A program made the position numbers and the translations under genes. Shown in pieces: positions 34,338-43,700 of a DNA stretch of 64,000 nucleotides; position 1 is the first letter of the stretch, and every line of letters starts with the position of its first letter. The notes beneath the pieces were generated by a model that worked only from the letters and a program-made list of their open reading frames with translations, had not been told where the DNA came from and made no database searches. The DNA is from Gracilibacillus timonensis (lineage in GTDB: Bacteria; Bacillota; Bacilli; Bacillales; Amphibacillaceae): the NCBI RefSeq assembly GCF_900086715.1, contig NZ_FLKH01000012.1, positions 2,153,805-2,217,804 on the forward strand, given 5' to 3'.

Positions 34338-35318
34338 CTACGTTGATTCTCTAATAATCAGTGATGTTTTTAAATCTATTTGTTTAGGTGCCCTAGTTCC
34401 TAATAATTTTGAAAATAAGATCTCCGCTGCGTATTCTCCCATTTCTTGTATAGGTTGACGAATAGTGGTTAGTTTTGGATAAACCAAAGAAGCAATAGGC
34501 TGGTCATCAAAGCCTAATACCGCAAGTTCATCGGGGATTTTTATATTCTCATCATATGATTGACCAATTACTCCTGCGGCAACTAAATCACCATTAGCAA
34601 ATACGGCATCTGGTTTTTTTGGAAAGGAACAGATAGTTTTAGTCCAGTTTTTACCATCTTCAATAGTTAAGATATTTGGAAAAAATAATTCTTCATTGTA
34701 AGATACTCCAAAGCTTTGATGTGCAGATATAAAACCTTGCAAACGAAAGTCAGTGTCTTGAATGGACCCTCCGGTTAGATATGCAATGTTTGTATAACCT
34801 TTTGTTAAAAGATAAGTTACAGCCTCGTGAGTAGCTAGGTGTTCATCAATTTTAATAATAGGCATTTCATCATTAGCTGTGTATCGATTACAAATGACTA
34901 CTTTACTCAAATCTATGTATCTTTTTAATGTTTTATAGCTATTTTCTGCATTTGTCATTATCAAACCATCTATTTGTTTTGCTTGTAACATTTGCAAAAA
35001 ATTAATTTCTCTATTTTTATCTTCCAGTGTCTGCAACACTACCACCTGGTAGCCATTCCTATAAGCCACTTGCTCAATGGCATCAACTAAATATGAGAAG
35101 AAAGGATTAGTAACTCTCGAGATAATTACTCCAATTAATTTAGTTTGTTTTCCTCTCAGTTGTTGTGCAATCCTATTTGGCGTGTAATTCATGGTTTCCA
35201 TAGCCTCAAAAATTAATTTTTGTGTTTTTTCAGAGACATAAGGGTGGTTATTTAATGCTCTTGACACAGTTGTTACGGATACTCCTACTTTTTTCGCTAC
35301 GTCTTCAATAGTTGCCAT
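34338..35318 (-). CDS. LacI-family regulator of the alpha-glucoside operon
   Basis: This 326-aa protein has an N-terminal helix-turn-helix ATIEDVAKKVGVSVTTVSRA, a hinge QLRGKQT and a periplasmic-binding-type sensor domain (LIGVIISRVTNPFFSYLVD; DDQPIASLVYPKLTTIRQP). It lies directly upstream of the transport operon on the same strand and probably represses it via the repeats at 34117-34150, with an alpha-glucoside as inducer. Confidence 0.9.
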   Translation of the reverse strand: MATIEDVAKKVGVSVTTVSRALNNHPYVSEKTQKLIFEAMETMNYTPNRIAQQLRGKQTKLIGVIISRVTNPFFSYLVDAIEQVAYRNGYQVVVLQTLEDKNREINFLQMLQAKQIDGLIMTNAENSYKTLKRYIDLSKVVICNRYTANDEMPIIKIDEHLATHEAVTYLLTKGYTNIAYLTGGSIQDTDFRLQGFISAHQSFGVSYNEELFFPNILTIEDGKNWTKTICSFPKKPDAVFANGDLVAAGVIGQSYDENIKIPDELAVLGFDDQPIASLVYPKLTTIRQPIQEMGEYAAEILFSKLLGTRAPKQIDLKTSLIIREST

Positions 35319-35783
35319 CAGAGATCACTTCCTATGTATTTAATAATATTTTATTTTATGAATGGTACCGATCAATGTATAAACATAACCTTCTTATATT
35401 TTCTTTGTTAGATCGCGAGTAATAATTAACCAATAATATCCAAGTGCGGATAGAAAAAAGACCTCCTTCTTGTAGATTGAAGTTACCAACCGACAAACTA
35501 CAGAAGAGGTGTCCTCATAAAAAAGAATACCACATTCCTTAAAGTGTTTCAAAAGAATATTTCCAATTAAAAACTTATTATCATTCATGGAGCTATCGTT
35601 TACAAAGATTCAGCCCAGAAAATGGGTATGTTTTAAAGCTCGCCATTAACCCACGCACGAGAAATTATAAAAAGGGTTAATGTGACTGTGTAAACGCAAA
35701 GATCAGGAGTACCCGAGACCGTTATTTAAGAAAGACTAATACAGGATGAAAAAATTATCCCATCTCGTCTTGTGCGTGCGACA
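35319..35783. other. Intergenic stretch, no supported gene
   Basis: A 64-codon minus frame (35394-35588) has no ribosome site. The piece CCTCTTCTGTAGTTTG on the minus strand faintly resembles ISL3-type ends. Otherwise nothing clear is seen. Confidence 0.4.
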
Positions 35784-36176
35784 TTAAAAACTCCCTCTCC
35801 TTACATAAAACAAATGCGCATAACACCTACAATCAGACGACCCAAACCCTTTTACAGGCATAACGGCATTAAGTTCTGTTCTTAAACGCTGAAAAAGTGC
35901 ACACTCCCCTTCTTCTCCGGGATAAGTCTGCACTACTTCGACCCGCAAAAATGGCCGCAAATAATCGATATGCCAACTCTGTTTCTTTTCGACTTGCAGA
36001 TGCCTCTGAATCCTTGCTGTTATATGGCGTTTGGCACTGCCGACATATACATACCATCCTTTGTCAAAATCAAATGTTCCTAATTTTCCAATGGTGATGG
36101 TTTGTGCTTCAGGTAAATAGCCTTTGATAGCATAGAGAGTGTCTTCTTGATTAACGGAATAAGTAACCTGCTCCAT
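35784..36176 (-). CDS. GIY-YIG / DUF123-type nuclease-fold protein
   Basis: The protein has 130 residues from the ATG at 36176, just behind GAGGTGAGAAAG. GWYVYVGSAKRHITARIQRH is the GIY-YIG-like core with its Arg. WHIDYLRPF, the ECALFQRL block and GFGSSDCRCYAHLFY complete the DUF123 signature. DUF123 is often fused to endonuclease III in archaea; the bacterial single-domain form has no settled role. It is a single gene. Confidence 0.8.
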   Translation of the reverse strand: MEQVTYSVNQEDTLYAIKGYLPEAQTITIGKLGTFDFDKGWYVYVGSAKRHITARIQRHLQVEKKQSWHIDYLRPFLRVEVVQTYPGEEGECALFQRLRTELNAVMPVKGFGSSDCRCYAHLFYVRRGSF

Positions 36177-36333
36177 CTTTCTCACCTCTAATGATTAGAA
36201 TGGAAGAAATTATAACGCAGTGTACCGGATTAATCAACGATCTAAGGTGAATATGTTTAGTCCTTTCCTACTCGTGGTATTATGGACAATGTAGGGCATA
36301 CTAACCTTAGATTACAAAAAGGAGTGTATGATA

Positions 36334-36849
36334 ATGGCTAAAATTGCAACCGTAATTACCGATATGTTTGAAGATGTGGAATATACAGATCCTGCACAGG
36401 CGTTTCAGGATGCAGGTCATGAAGTCGTAACGATTGAGAAAGAAGCTGGTAAGCAAGTAGAAGGAAAACAAGGCGAGGCGACAATTACCATTGATAAAGG
36501 GATAGACGGCGTATCACCGGGTGATTTCGATGCCCTATTTATTCCTGGTGGTTTTTCTCCGGATATACTGCGGGCGGATGACCGCTTTGTGGCGTTTGCC
36601 AAGCATTTCATGGATGAGATGAAGCCGGTTTTTGCGATTTGTCATGGTCCTCAGTTGTTGATTACAGCAAGGACGTTAGACGGTCGTGGTGCTACAGGAT
36701 TTAAGTCAATCCAGGTCGATATGGAAAATGCCGGCGCGAAATTCAAAGATGAAGAAGTGTTTGTTTGCCAAAATCAACTAGTAACTAGCCGTACACCGGG
36801 TGATTTACCAGCATTCAAACGTGAATCGTTAAACGTATTGGCATCTTAA
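36334..36849 (+). CDS. DJ-1/PfpI-family protein (deglycase or stress protein)
   Basis: The protein has 171 residues from ATG 36334, ten bases behind AAAGGAG. The nucleophile elbow FAICHGPQLL carries the reactive Cys, with Glu near residue 13 and IPGGFSPD as further conserved parts. Similar proteins act on glycated proteins or as general stress proteins. It has its own terminator. Confidence 0.88.
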   Translation: MAKIATVITDMFEDVEYTDPAQAFQDAGHEVVTIEKEAGKQVEGKQGEATITIDKGIDGVSPGDFDALFIPGGFSPDILRADDRFVAFAKHFMDEMKPVFAICHGPQLLITARTLDGRGATGFKSIQVDMENAGAKFKDEEVFVCQNQLVTSRTPGDLPAFKRESLNVLAS

Positions 36850-36856
36850 AGGAGGA

Positions 36857-36884
36857 AGAGGGCAGTGATGACTGCTCTCTTTTT
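36857..36884 (+). terminator. Rho-independent terminator
   Basis: AGAGGGCAGT (36857-36866), loop GATG, ACTGCTCTCT (36871-36880), then T residues. Confidence 0.85.
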
Positions 36885-37284
36885 CTTGAAAGATAAGAAA
36901 GTATAAAATTCTGAGTATGAAAGGATGTGGACCGATTTTGATCTTGAACGAATGGTGATACCGATAAGATGGATGATGTAAAGTATCTAGTTCCATTATT
37001 CCATGTAGTAAAGTTGATTGTTTGTCAATGCTAGGAAACGCTCCGAAAATAGGTTCCGCTTCGATGCATAGGACATGCAAGTGCAGGCGTTACGACAGGA
37101 GGTCGTGATCTTAGCCTGCGAACCTCCATGTCTTGGCTCAGCCTCCTGATATGAACGAAACTGTCAAGCCTCCCACTCTGCACTAAGTTTTAATCTATTT
37201 TTGACAAACTTTAAGAAGAGAACCGATTTTTGGCTTCTTTACTTTCTGGGTGTTATATGTGCAGCCTACTGGCTAGACTAGCTT

Positions 37285-37386
37285 CTTCTTTAACTTAGCG
37301 ATCATTTCTCACCTCTTCGAATGGTTGTCAAGTGCTCTTCTTTACTACCATTCGAAGAGGTGAGACACTCTTTTTAGTTAAAGAAG
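37285..37386. repeat. Long nested palindrome
   Basis: Inner perfect 19-bp arms at 37307-37325 and 37347-37365 (CTCACCTCTTCGAATGGT and its complement) sit inside outer 11-bp arms CTTCTTTAACT (37285-37295) and AGTTAAAGAAG (37376-37386). It could be a terminator, a palindromic insertion target for the IS110-type element, or part of it. Confidence 0.8.
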
Positions 37387-37399
37387 GAATCATCTTACC

Positions 37400-37670
37400 T
37401 CCTTCATCATTTTTGGAATAGATGGATAAGAACACGGCACGAAGGCAAAAATCTCTACTGCGGTTTGCATTCTGATATTCGTGGGTTTTCACATTTTATC
37501 TTTCCGTATAAAGGACTTTTCCACTAACTCGTGACGTGCGTTATTCTATACAGAAATGGCACAGAGGAGGCACGTGGGTTTTCCTTTCCGGTTTTTTTCT
37601 TTGCCTTCGGGCCCTATTCTCATTCTTCTATTTTTATTCATAAAACGTGTATGCTGGCTTCTATCATTTA
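37400..37670 (-). other. Non-coding 3' end of the IS110-type element, candidate guide (bridge/seek) RNA
   Basis: About 270 bases downstream of the transposase stop hold no ORF but several structured blocks, such as GGGCCCGAAGGC and GCCTTCGTGCC on the minus strand. The motif GAAAACCCACG appears twice, about 90 bases apart. IS1111-type elements encode a target-choosing RNA in this position. Presence of such an RNA is an inference. Confidence 0.4.
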
Positions 37671-38789
37671 TTAGAGATTAGACGTAGGAACATCCTCCAT
37701 TTCTTGCGTAATTGCCCATATAAAACCTGCTAATTCCCTCGCTACTGCGGTAATCGCTTTACCACTTTCTTTTCCTCTGGATAATAATCGATAATATTTT
37801 TTGTGTAACCGGTTTTGTGCTTTCCAAGATATTGCTTGAACACTGGCACTCTGACCTTCTTGCCTTTTTTTCAGCTGCCCTTTTACGGCCGGTTGATAAC
37901 GATAACTCCAAGCGGATTCTATTAATAGACGACGCACATGTCGATTTCCTGTTTTGGTAACATTCCCTTGATTTCTTCTGTCACCACTTGAATCCTCACT
38001 TGGAATTAATCCAACATAAGCCATGAAGTGTTTGGGGTGAACAAATCTTTTGAATGATCCAATCTCAGCTACGAGGCTTGTAGCTGTAATTAAAGCCACC
38101 CCTCTCAAAGCCTGTAGTGCCTGAATTTTTTGGGCATGTACACCTTCCGTTGCTTGTGTTTTTATCTCTTCTTCATACCTTTTTACACGCTGTTCAATCT
38201 CCTGTAATTGATGAAAAGATTCCTGAAAGACAGTGCTTGAAGCAGACCGTTCGAATGTCAAAGTACTTAACCACTCCCGATACTTATAGGTCCACGTTCT
38301 TACCCCTTCTGGAGGATAGATATGGTGCCGTAACAGAAATTTGGTTAACCGATGTTTTGCCCTTGACTCATCTTCTTTTGCATCTTCCCTTGCCCGAACT
38401 AAATCACGAAGAGCTTCATCATCTTCGGTCGGCACATAAATAGATGTTAATTCGCCGGCACGAAATAGTTGAGCGAGTCTAACAGCATCCCTTTTATCCG
38501 TTTTGATTCTCTCACCAGGCTTTTGGGGAATAAGAGAGGGAGCAATGACATCACATTCTATTCCAAGACTAAGAAAGAATCTGTGCAGTTTGTAGCCTGT
38601 TGGCCCCGCTTCATAACAAATTCGAAGGGATGTAGGATCGCCTAATTTCTTTACTAACCTTCTAATGCTTTCATACTTGTGAGGGACGACTCCCCAATAT
38701 CTTGGTTTTTCTCGCCCTTCCTCTGCAATAGCAACTGAAATTTTTCCCTTGTGCACGTCTAATCCAACGTATTTAGTGGTATCCTTCAT
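37671..38789 (-). CDS. IS110-family transposase (DEDD recombinase)
   Basis: The protein has 372 residues from the ATG at 38789 behind GAAAGGAG. The RuvC-like N-terminus starts KYVGLDVHKGKISVAIAE with its first Asp, and KTDKRDAVRLAQLF carries further acidic residues of the DEDD set. The C-terminal Tnp_IS110 domain has GVALITATSLVAEIGSF, FMAYVGLIPSEDSSG and GNVTKTGNRHVRRLLIE, including the conserved serine region. It catalyses RNA-guided, ends-circularising transposition in studied relatives. Confidence 0.93.
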   Translation of the reverse strand: MKDTTKYVGLDVHKGKISVAIAEEGREKPRYWGVVPHKYESIRRLVKKLGDPTSLRICYEAGPTGYKLHRFFLSLGIECDVIAPSLIPQKPGERIKTDKRDAVRLAQLFRAGELTSIYVPTEDDEALRDLVRAREDAKEDESRAKHRLTKFLLRHHIYPPEGVRTWTYKYREWLSTLTFERSASSTVFQESFHQLQEIEQRVKRYEEEIKTQATEGVHAQKIQALQALRGVALITATSLVAEIGSFKRFVHPKHFMAYVGLIPSEDSSGDRRNQGNVTKTGNRHVRRLLIESAWSYRYQPAVKGQLKKRQEGQSASVQAISWKAQNRLHKKYYRLLSRGKESGKAITAVARELAGFIWAITQEMEDVPTSNL

Positions 38790-38792
38790 AAT

Positions 38793-38890
38793 AACTAGCT
38801 CCTTTCGTAATGTAGCTCTCATTTGGTTTTGTTTCTTTAGTAGTCAGTCTAACCAGATTAACCTACGAAATTACAAGTAAGGAGCTAGTT
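38793..38890. repeat. Inverted repeat enclosing the transposase ribosome site
   Basis: AACTAGCTCCTT (38793-38804) and AAGGAGCTAGTT (38879-38890) are perfect arms. The first arm contains the minus-strand AAGGAG of the transposase gene, so a transcript spanning both would hide it. Confidence 0.7.
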
Positions 38891-38920
38891 TCGTTCATGA
38901 TAACTCGTCAGCAAAGAACG

Positions 38921-39360
38921 CTTCCTGCGGGGTCTTCACACTGCGCTTTTCTCGCAGGAGTCTCCACCTATTTCCTCCGCTGGGTAGTAGCACTACAATC
39001 GAATGGTTGCGAAGATGAAGTGTTCTAGACACTATATTTCTGCCAATAAGCAAACCGCATAACCTTTTTCTGAGAACGGTTTGATCCTACGTTATGACTT
39101 TTATATTTGTAGCATGATCATTACGCAACCGAAGAATCAGCTGACGATTTTCTCCTTTCGCTACAACACTGTCTAGGTACCTAGAACCCTTCATTCTAGC
39201 AGTAACAACCATTGTTGTACTTTTACCTAGCGGAGGGAATATGCGGAGACTCCTATGGGAACAGGACGAGCTGAAGATCCACTAAAAAGTGCTTTTCTTT
39301 TTAGTTAGCTGAAGCCGTCCCCATGGAAAGCGCAGCATATTCCCGCAGCGCTCGCCTAGC
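38921..39360. repeat. Intergenic repeat region of Bacillaceae type
   Basis: Two diverged copies contain GGAGACTCCT...(GGGA) blocks near 38960 (reverse strand) and 39244, with TGAAGA(C/T)CC and AAGCGCAG segments. Such GC-rich elements are widespread between genes in this family. No protein-coding frame with signals is present between 38823 and 39613. Confidence 0.5.
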
Positions 39361-39613
39361 ACAAAAAATCCGGTCAAACTCACCACTAAGGAAAGTGGGC
39401 TACTTAACATAATCTATCTTATCGCCAGTTCAGTGGCTGTTTTGAGTGGTCGGCAAAGGACCGGGCGAATTTGGCCCGGTTTTTCTTATATACTGGAGTA
39501 ATGGTTTGATGAGAAAAAGATAAACGTTCCTTAATCCCTTCGCCAGAACATGATTAACGTGTTTGAATATGATATGATAGTTGTAAAGTAAAAGCGGAAA
39601 GGAATGATTTTTA

Positions 39614-40183
39614 ATGGCCATTCCCAACGAAAAAAGGAAATATTCATACGCTGATTATCTAACCTGGGAGGAAGGGGAAAGGTTGGAGTTAATAGATGGG
39701 AAAATATGTAATATGTCTCCAGCTCCTTCACGTAGACATCAGCAGATTCTAAGAGAGTTATCTACTGCTTTTTCAGTGTTTTTGCGAGATAAGGATTGTG
39801 AAGTATTTTTTGCACCGTTTGATGTTCGCCTTTTAGCTGAGGATAAACAGGATAGTGATGTAAATAATGTCGTTCAACCGGATTTGTCGGTTGTGTGTGA
39901 GCAAGATAAACTAGATGACAAAGGTTGTAATGGATCACCAGATATGATTATCGAAGTTCTTTCACCTTCCTCTGTGAAGTTAGATCGATGGGAGAAATAT
40001 CAGTTGTATGAACAGGCGAAGGTAAAGGAATATTGGATTGTTGATCCGATTAACGAATCAGTAGAAATACATTGGCTGGCGGGGCAGAAGTACAAATTTC
40101 AAGGAGTTTTTACAAAAGAGGACACGGTTTCTGTTGAAACGTTAACGGGATTAAACTTAGAACTAAATCGAATATTTGAATAA
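39614..40183 (+). CDS. Uma2-family endonuclease-fold protein (DUF820)
   Basis: This 189-aa PD-(D/E)XK-fold protein has YSYADYLTWEEGERLELIDG at the N-terminus, VQPDLSVVC with the metal-binding Asp, and PDMIIEVLSPSS with the Glu. LDRWEKYQLYEQAKVKEYWI is the family helix. Uma2 proteins are abundant in cyanobacteria and occur singly in firmicutes; their biological targets are unknown. It is a single gene beside IS and repeat sequences. Confidence 0.85.
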   Translation: MAIPNEKRKYSYADYLTWEEGERLELIDGKICNMSPAPSRRHQQILRELSTAFSVFLRDKDCEVFFAPFDVRLLAEDKQDSDVNNVVQPDLSVVCEQDKLDDKGCNGSPDMIIEVLSPSSVKLDRWEKYQLYEQAKVKEYWIVDPINESVEIHWLAGQKYKFQGVFTKEDTVSVETLTGLNLELNRIFE

Positions 40184-40337
40184 GAAGTAGCTGCAATCTT
40201 TCTTCCAATCGAAAATACGACAAATGCAAATGAATCTGAAGTATTTTTAATAACAGAATAAAATGAATCCGCTATCAATCTAACAAAGCTCTCGATTTTT
40301 TCTGAACACAGTGTCACTGCAGTTCCCTCCGATTTAT

Positions 40338-40366
40338 TTAACAAAAATAGAATTTTGTGGTAGGAT
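40338..40366 (+). promoter_or_regulatory. Promoter of the abrB-type gene
   Basis: -35 TTAACA (40338-40343), 17 bases, -10 TAGGAT (40361-40366), ~30 bp before the ATG. Confidence 0.6.
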
Positions 40367-40394
40367 AGAGAGAACATAACGAAGGAGGGATAGG

Positions 40395-40664
40395 ATGAAA
40401 AGCACAGGTATTGTCAGAAAAGTAGATGAACTGGGGAGAATTGTGATTCCAAAAGAATTGCGTAGAACACTAGAGATCGATATCAAGGATCCGATGGAGA
40501 TTTTTGTCGATGAAGAGAAAATTATTCTACAGAAATATACACCGGGACATGCCTGTATTGTAACTGGTGAAGTCAATTCAGACAACTTAGTGCTTGGGGG
40601 AGGCAAGATCACCTTGAGTCCGGAAGCAGCTAGGCAGCTTGTCGAAGAAATAGAGCAACAATGA
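40395..40664 (+). CDS. abrB: AbrB-type transition-state regulator
   Basis: In this 89-aa protein the swapped-hairpin DNA-binding domain STGIVRKVDELGRIVIPKEL and RTLEIDIKDPMEIFVD is nearly canonical for AbrB/Abh. The C-terminal half (KYTPGHACIVTGEV) is the multimerisation domain. It represses stationary-phase genes during growth. AbrB and its paralogue Abh cannot be told apart with certainty here. RBS GAAGGAGGGATAGG. Confidence 0.88.
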   Translation: MKSTGIVRKVDELGRIVIPKELRRTLEIDIKDPMEIFVDEEKIILQKYTPGHACIVTGEVNSDNLVLGGGKITLSPEAARQLVEEIEQQ

Positions 40665-40747
40665 GAAACAGAATGAATAATGAGAAAGATGTAGTAGGAG
40701 AATGTGGAATCCTCGCGGGAACGCTCTCTTTTTCATTCATATAACAA

Positions 40748-40789
40748 ACAACGACCTGTTTTCCCTAGAAAAGGAGAACAGGTCGTTGT
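40748..40789. terminator. Hairpin between abrB and the glycan operon
   Basis: ACAACGACCTGTT (40748-40760) pairs perfectly with AACAGGTCGTTGT (40777-40789). It lies just after the stop of the phosphorylase gene, which runs toward it. Confidence 0.7.
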
Positions 40790-40794
40790 GTTAT

Positions 40795-43700
40795 TTACAG
40801 ATAAATCTCTACACGATTTGGTTGATCATCGCTTAATAATGCTTGGATCTCCTGTTTATCTAGTTGAAACCCGCCGGTACGGTATGGGTTTACTAATGTT
40901 TTCGTTTCGATGCTGTGTCCGTTCACTATCACCTTGTGCTCCGCTGCTGATGTGTGGTAAATGAAGGTGACAGGTTTGCTGCAACAATGGAAATCGAATT
41001 GCAGTCCGTCTAATTCATCGGTAAGAACGGGATCGATAATCACACCGTCTTGTACTTCGCGTATACCTAAGGCATTGGTAATTAGCTGATTGATATAGAT
41101 TCCCGGGCCGCTGGAGTATATCCGCCAGCCGCCTTTGACAGCAACTTCGCCGGTTCGTAGCTTGTCAAAGTCTTTCGCTGCTTGATAGCGAGTGGCGAAC
41201 TTACCATCTGAACTGCTGAAGTAGGTATTGCTTTGGCGCAGCTCTGCGTTGGTTACTACATCCTTGATACCAACTGGGTTGATTACCGCTAAACCTTGCC
41301 ATACTTCTTCTGGTTTGCCGAGTTTGGCCATGGCTTCGATGAAACGGATATGGGCATGTACATACTGTAAGCCGATTTCACGACCGAAATTACTGGCTTG
41401 CTCTGCCCGTTTAAAATGAGTACTGACGCCGCCATTATATGGAGCAGGCTGACTCATTAGGCGTACACCATCTGGGAAATACAATTTATTTCGGATTAAT
41501 TGATAATGATCCTCTGCCTGTTCCTTGGTGAACAGTTCACTAATAATCGAACGTTGCATAGGCAGTAAGCGATATTGAATCCCGGTGCGCTGGTCTGTTG
41601 GATGCAAGATTTTCTCTGGATGCTGCGTATCTTCCATATAGATAAATCCTGGCATGACCTGATCATCTAACATATAGGTGGTGACATCTTGCTTGATCGC
41701 CTGAGCTAGTTCTTTCCACTCGTCAGCTTGCGGATAGCCTTGTTGTTCACCTATCTTGGCTAATTTGGTCAAGGATTGATAGAGCAGAGCTGTTGTCCAG
41801 GAGCTGACCATATTCGTTTTAAAGGCTGGGTTAGCAGGCTGTAATGTATCATCCCAATCCCCGTCGTCATAGGCGGGCAAATGAGTTCCATGTAAAAAAT
41901 GCTGCTTTATATAGGTCATCTGTTTCTCGATATGATGCCATAGCGTATATTTCTTGTCGGTGAACTGTTTTTCTTCGCGATCCATGTAAGCCAGTTCTTC
42001 CTCTAAGATGGAGGTGTCCCCAGTGGCTTCAAGATAGTCACCAACTACCTTCAATGGCCAGACGATAATATCCCCGTGACTTTCTTCTTGCTGGATGGAA
42101 GTATAGCGGTCAAACATAAACCATTGCGGCCAATCACCTTGATCGGCGTATTGATGGGCGTATACCCTTTGAATAATATCTTTCACGGTTTGGTAATTGC
42201 CTGTCGCCATAAAGTATTCCAGTGGTCCTTGATTGACATCCCTCGTGCCCCAAGCGGCTCCGCCATATTGTTCAAGACCGTGTGGATTGGAGAAATGAAC
42301 CAGCATATTATGGGTATACCACCATGCCAGAATATTTAATCTTTCCACAGCGGATTGCTGTTTTCCGTCTATGTCTAAATGGAAGCCACCCAGTAATTGT
42401 TGGTAAAAATCGCGATATCGTTCCGTTTCTTGGGCAAAATCGTGGGATACCAACGTTGGAACTGTTTTTTTGACATCACCTTGCAGGATGACGGTAAATT
42501 GATTGGCAGCGGAGAGCTCCATGACAAGTAAAGTGGCTTCTCCTGGTTGGGCATTAGCAGCTAATCGGCGCTCATCGTAAAGAGTGACTTCTGTTCCTGT
42601 CATCTGCATTTGATAGTGCAATCCTGGATAAACGGCGTCTGCTTGTTCCTTTTCGAAATAAAAGGAATCGTCTGTTGTTTGCATTGTCGATAGAAATTCT
42701 TCGGTCAATTGCTGTGTCAGGATATAGGAATAAGCCTTTCCGGACGCTGATTCTACTTGAAGCTGTGCTTGTTGTTGATCAACCGTGGTAAAGCTAGTAA
42801 CCATGATCATGTCTTCCGCTGTTTTATAGTACCAGCGTGTATAGTTAAAACCAATCTCAAACAAAGATGGCATGGTTAGTTGCTGGTACTTATCGTTTAA
42901 TTTGACATAAAGACGTTGTCCTGCTGTTTTGAAACGATTCAATGGATTGCGAGAATTCGTCATCCATTTATTGAGCTCTACGTTTCCGGCTGATACCTGT
43001 GAGTTAAAGATGCCGTACATATAAGCAGTGGAGGTAAAGACATCCTCGCGTACATGATCGTTATTTCCACTTAATAGGATATGACCATGCGGTCGCTCTA
43101 TGCATTGTTCTTTCTTTTTTAGCACAACATGCTCATACGTATCTGTAAAAAAGGATAACAGTTGATCCTCTTGGTATTCTTCTACCTTGCGTTTAGGAAA
43201 ATAAGTGGCAATCTCTTCTGTCGTAAGTGTCTCGGTCTGAAGTGGCTCGGCAAAATCGTTGGACCAGCTTATCCCTGCTTGATCCTTGTATGCCGAAGCT
43301 TGTTGTTTTACTTCCTGCCACGCTTGTTGAATCTCTTCGGTAAAAGTCAATTCAGTAATGGCTTGAGCATGGTTCGGCTGGAAATGCCCATAAAAGACAA
43401 ATTGTTCTTCACCTTTTAGCGTTAATTGTTCAGATTGGAGACCGGTGTACGCAAATTCATACTGATAAACCTCGTTTGCTAAGTGCTCCTGATTTAATGC
43501 CTCTGGCTGATTCGTCGTTTTATAGGATAAGCCAAAAAACTGAAAGCCATCGGTAGAATAACCAACCGTTTTGTCTAATGCTCCTTGTTGTAAATAGGGG
43601 TGTTGCCCATCTTGTGGTTGGTTCTGACGAGCAGTAACGACGTAACCTTGCTGGGCATTCTCGAATACGTGATAATCGATGTATTGAGATACATAGGATT

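Larger units (their letters stand above)
37151..38898 (-). mobile_element. IS110/IS1111-type insertion element (extent tentative)
   Basis: One DEDD transposase gene (37671-38789) is flanked by long non-coding ends. A perfect 12-bp inverted pair, ATGAACGAAACT (37151-37162) and AGTTTCGTTCAT (38887-38898), may mark the ends or subterminal repeats. IS110-group elements often lack true terminal repeats, so the limits are uncertain, especially on the left, where a large palindrome intervenes. Confidence 0.6.

Noticed and set aside
35394..35588. Possible ISL3-type terminal repeat or small gene
   Set aside because: Only a short, imperfect resemblance, without transposase remnants or a second end.
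40099..40377. 92-codon minus ORF between the Uma2 and abrB genes
   Set aside because: It overlaps the end of the Uma2 gene and the abrB promoter and lacks a ribosome site.
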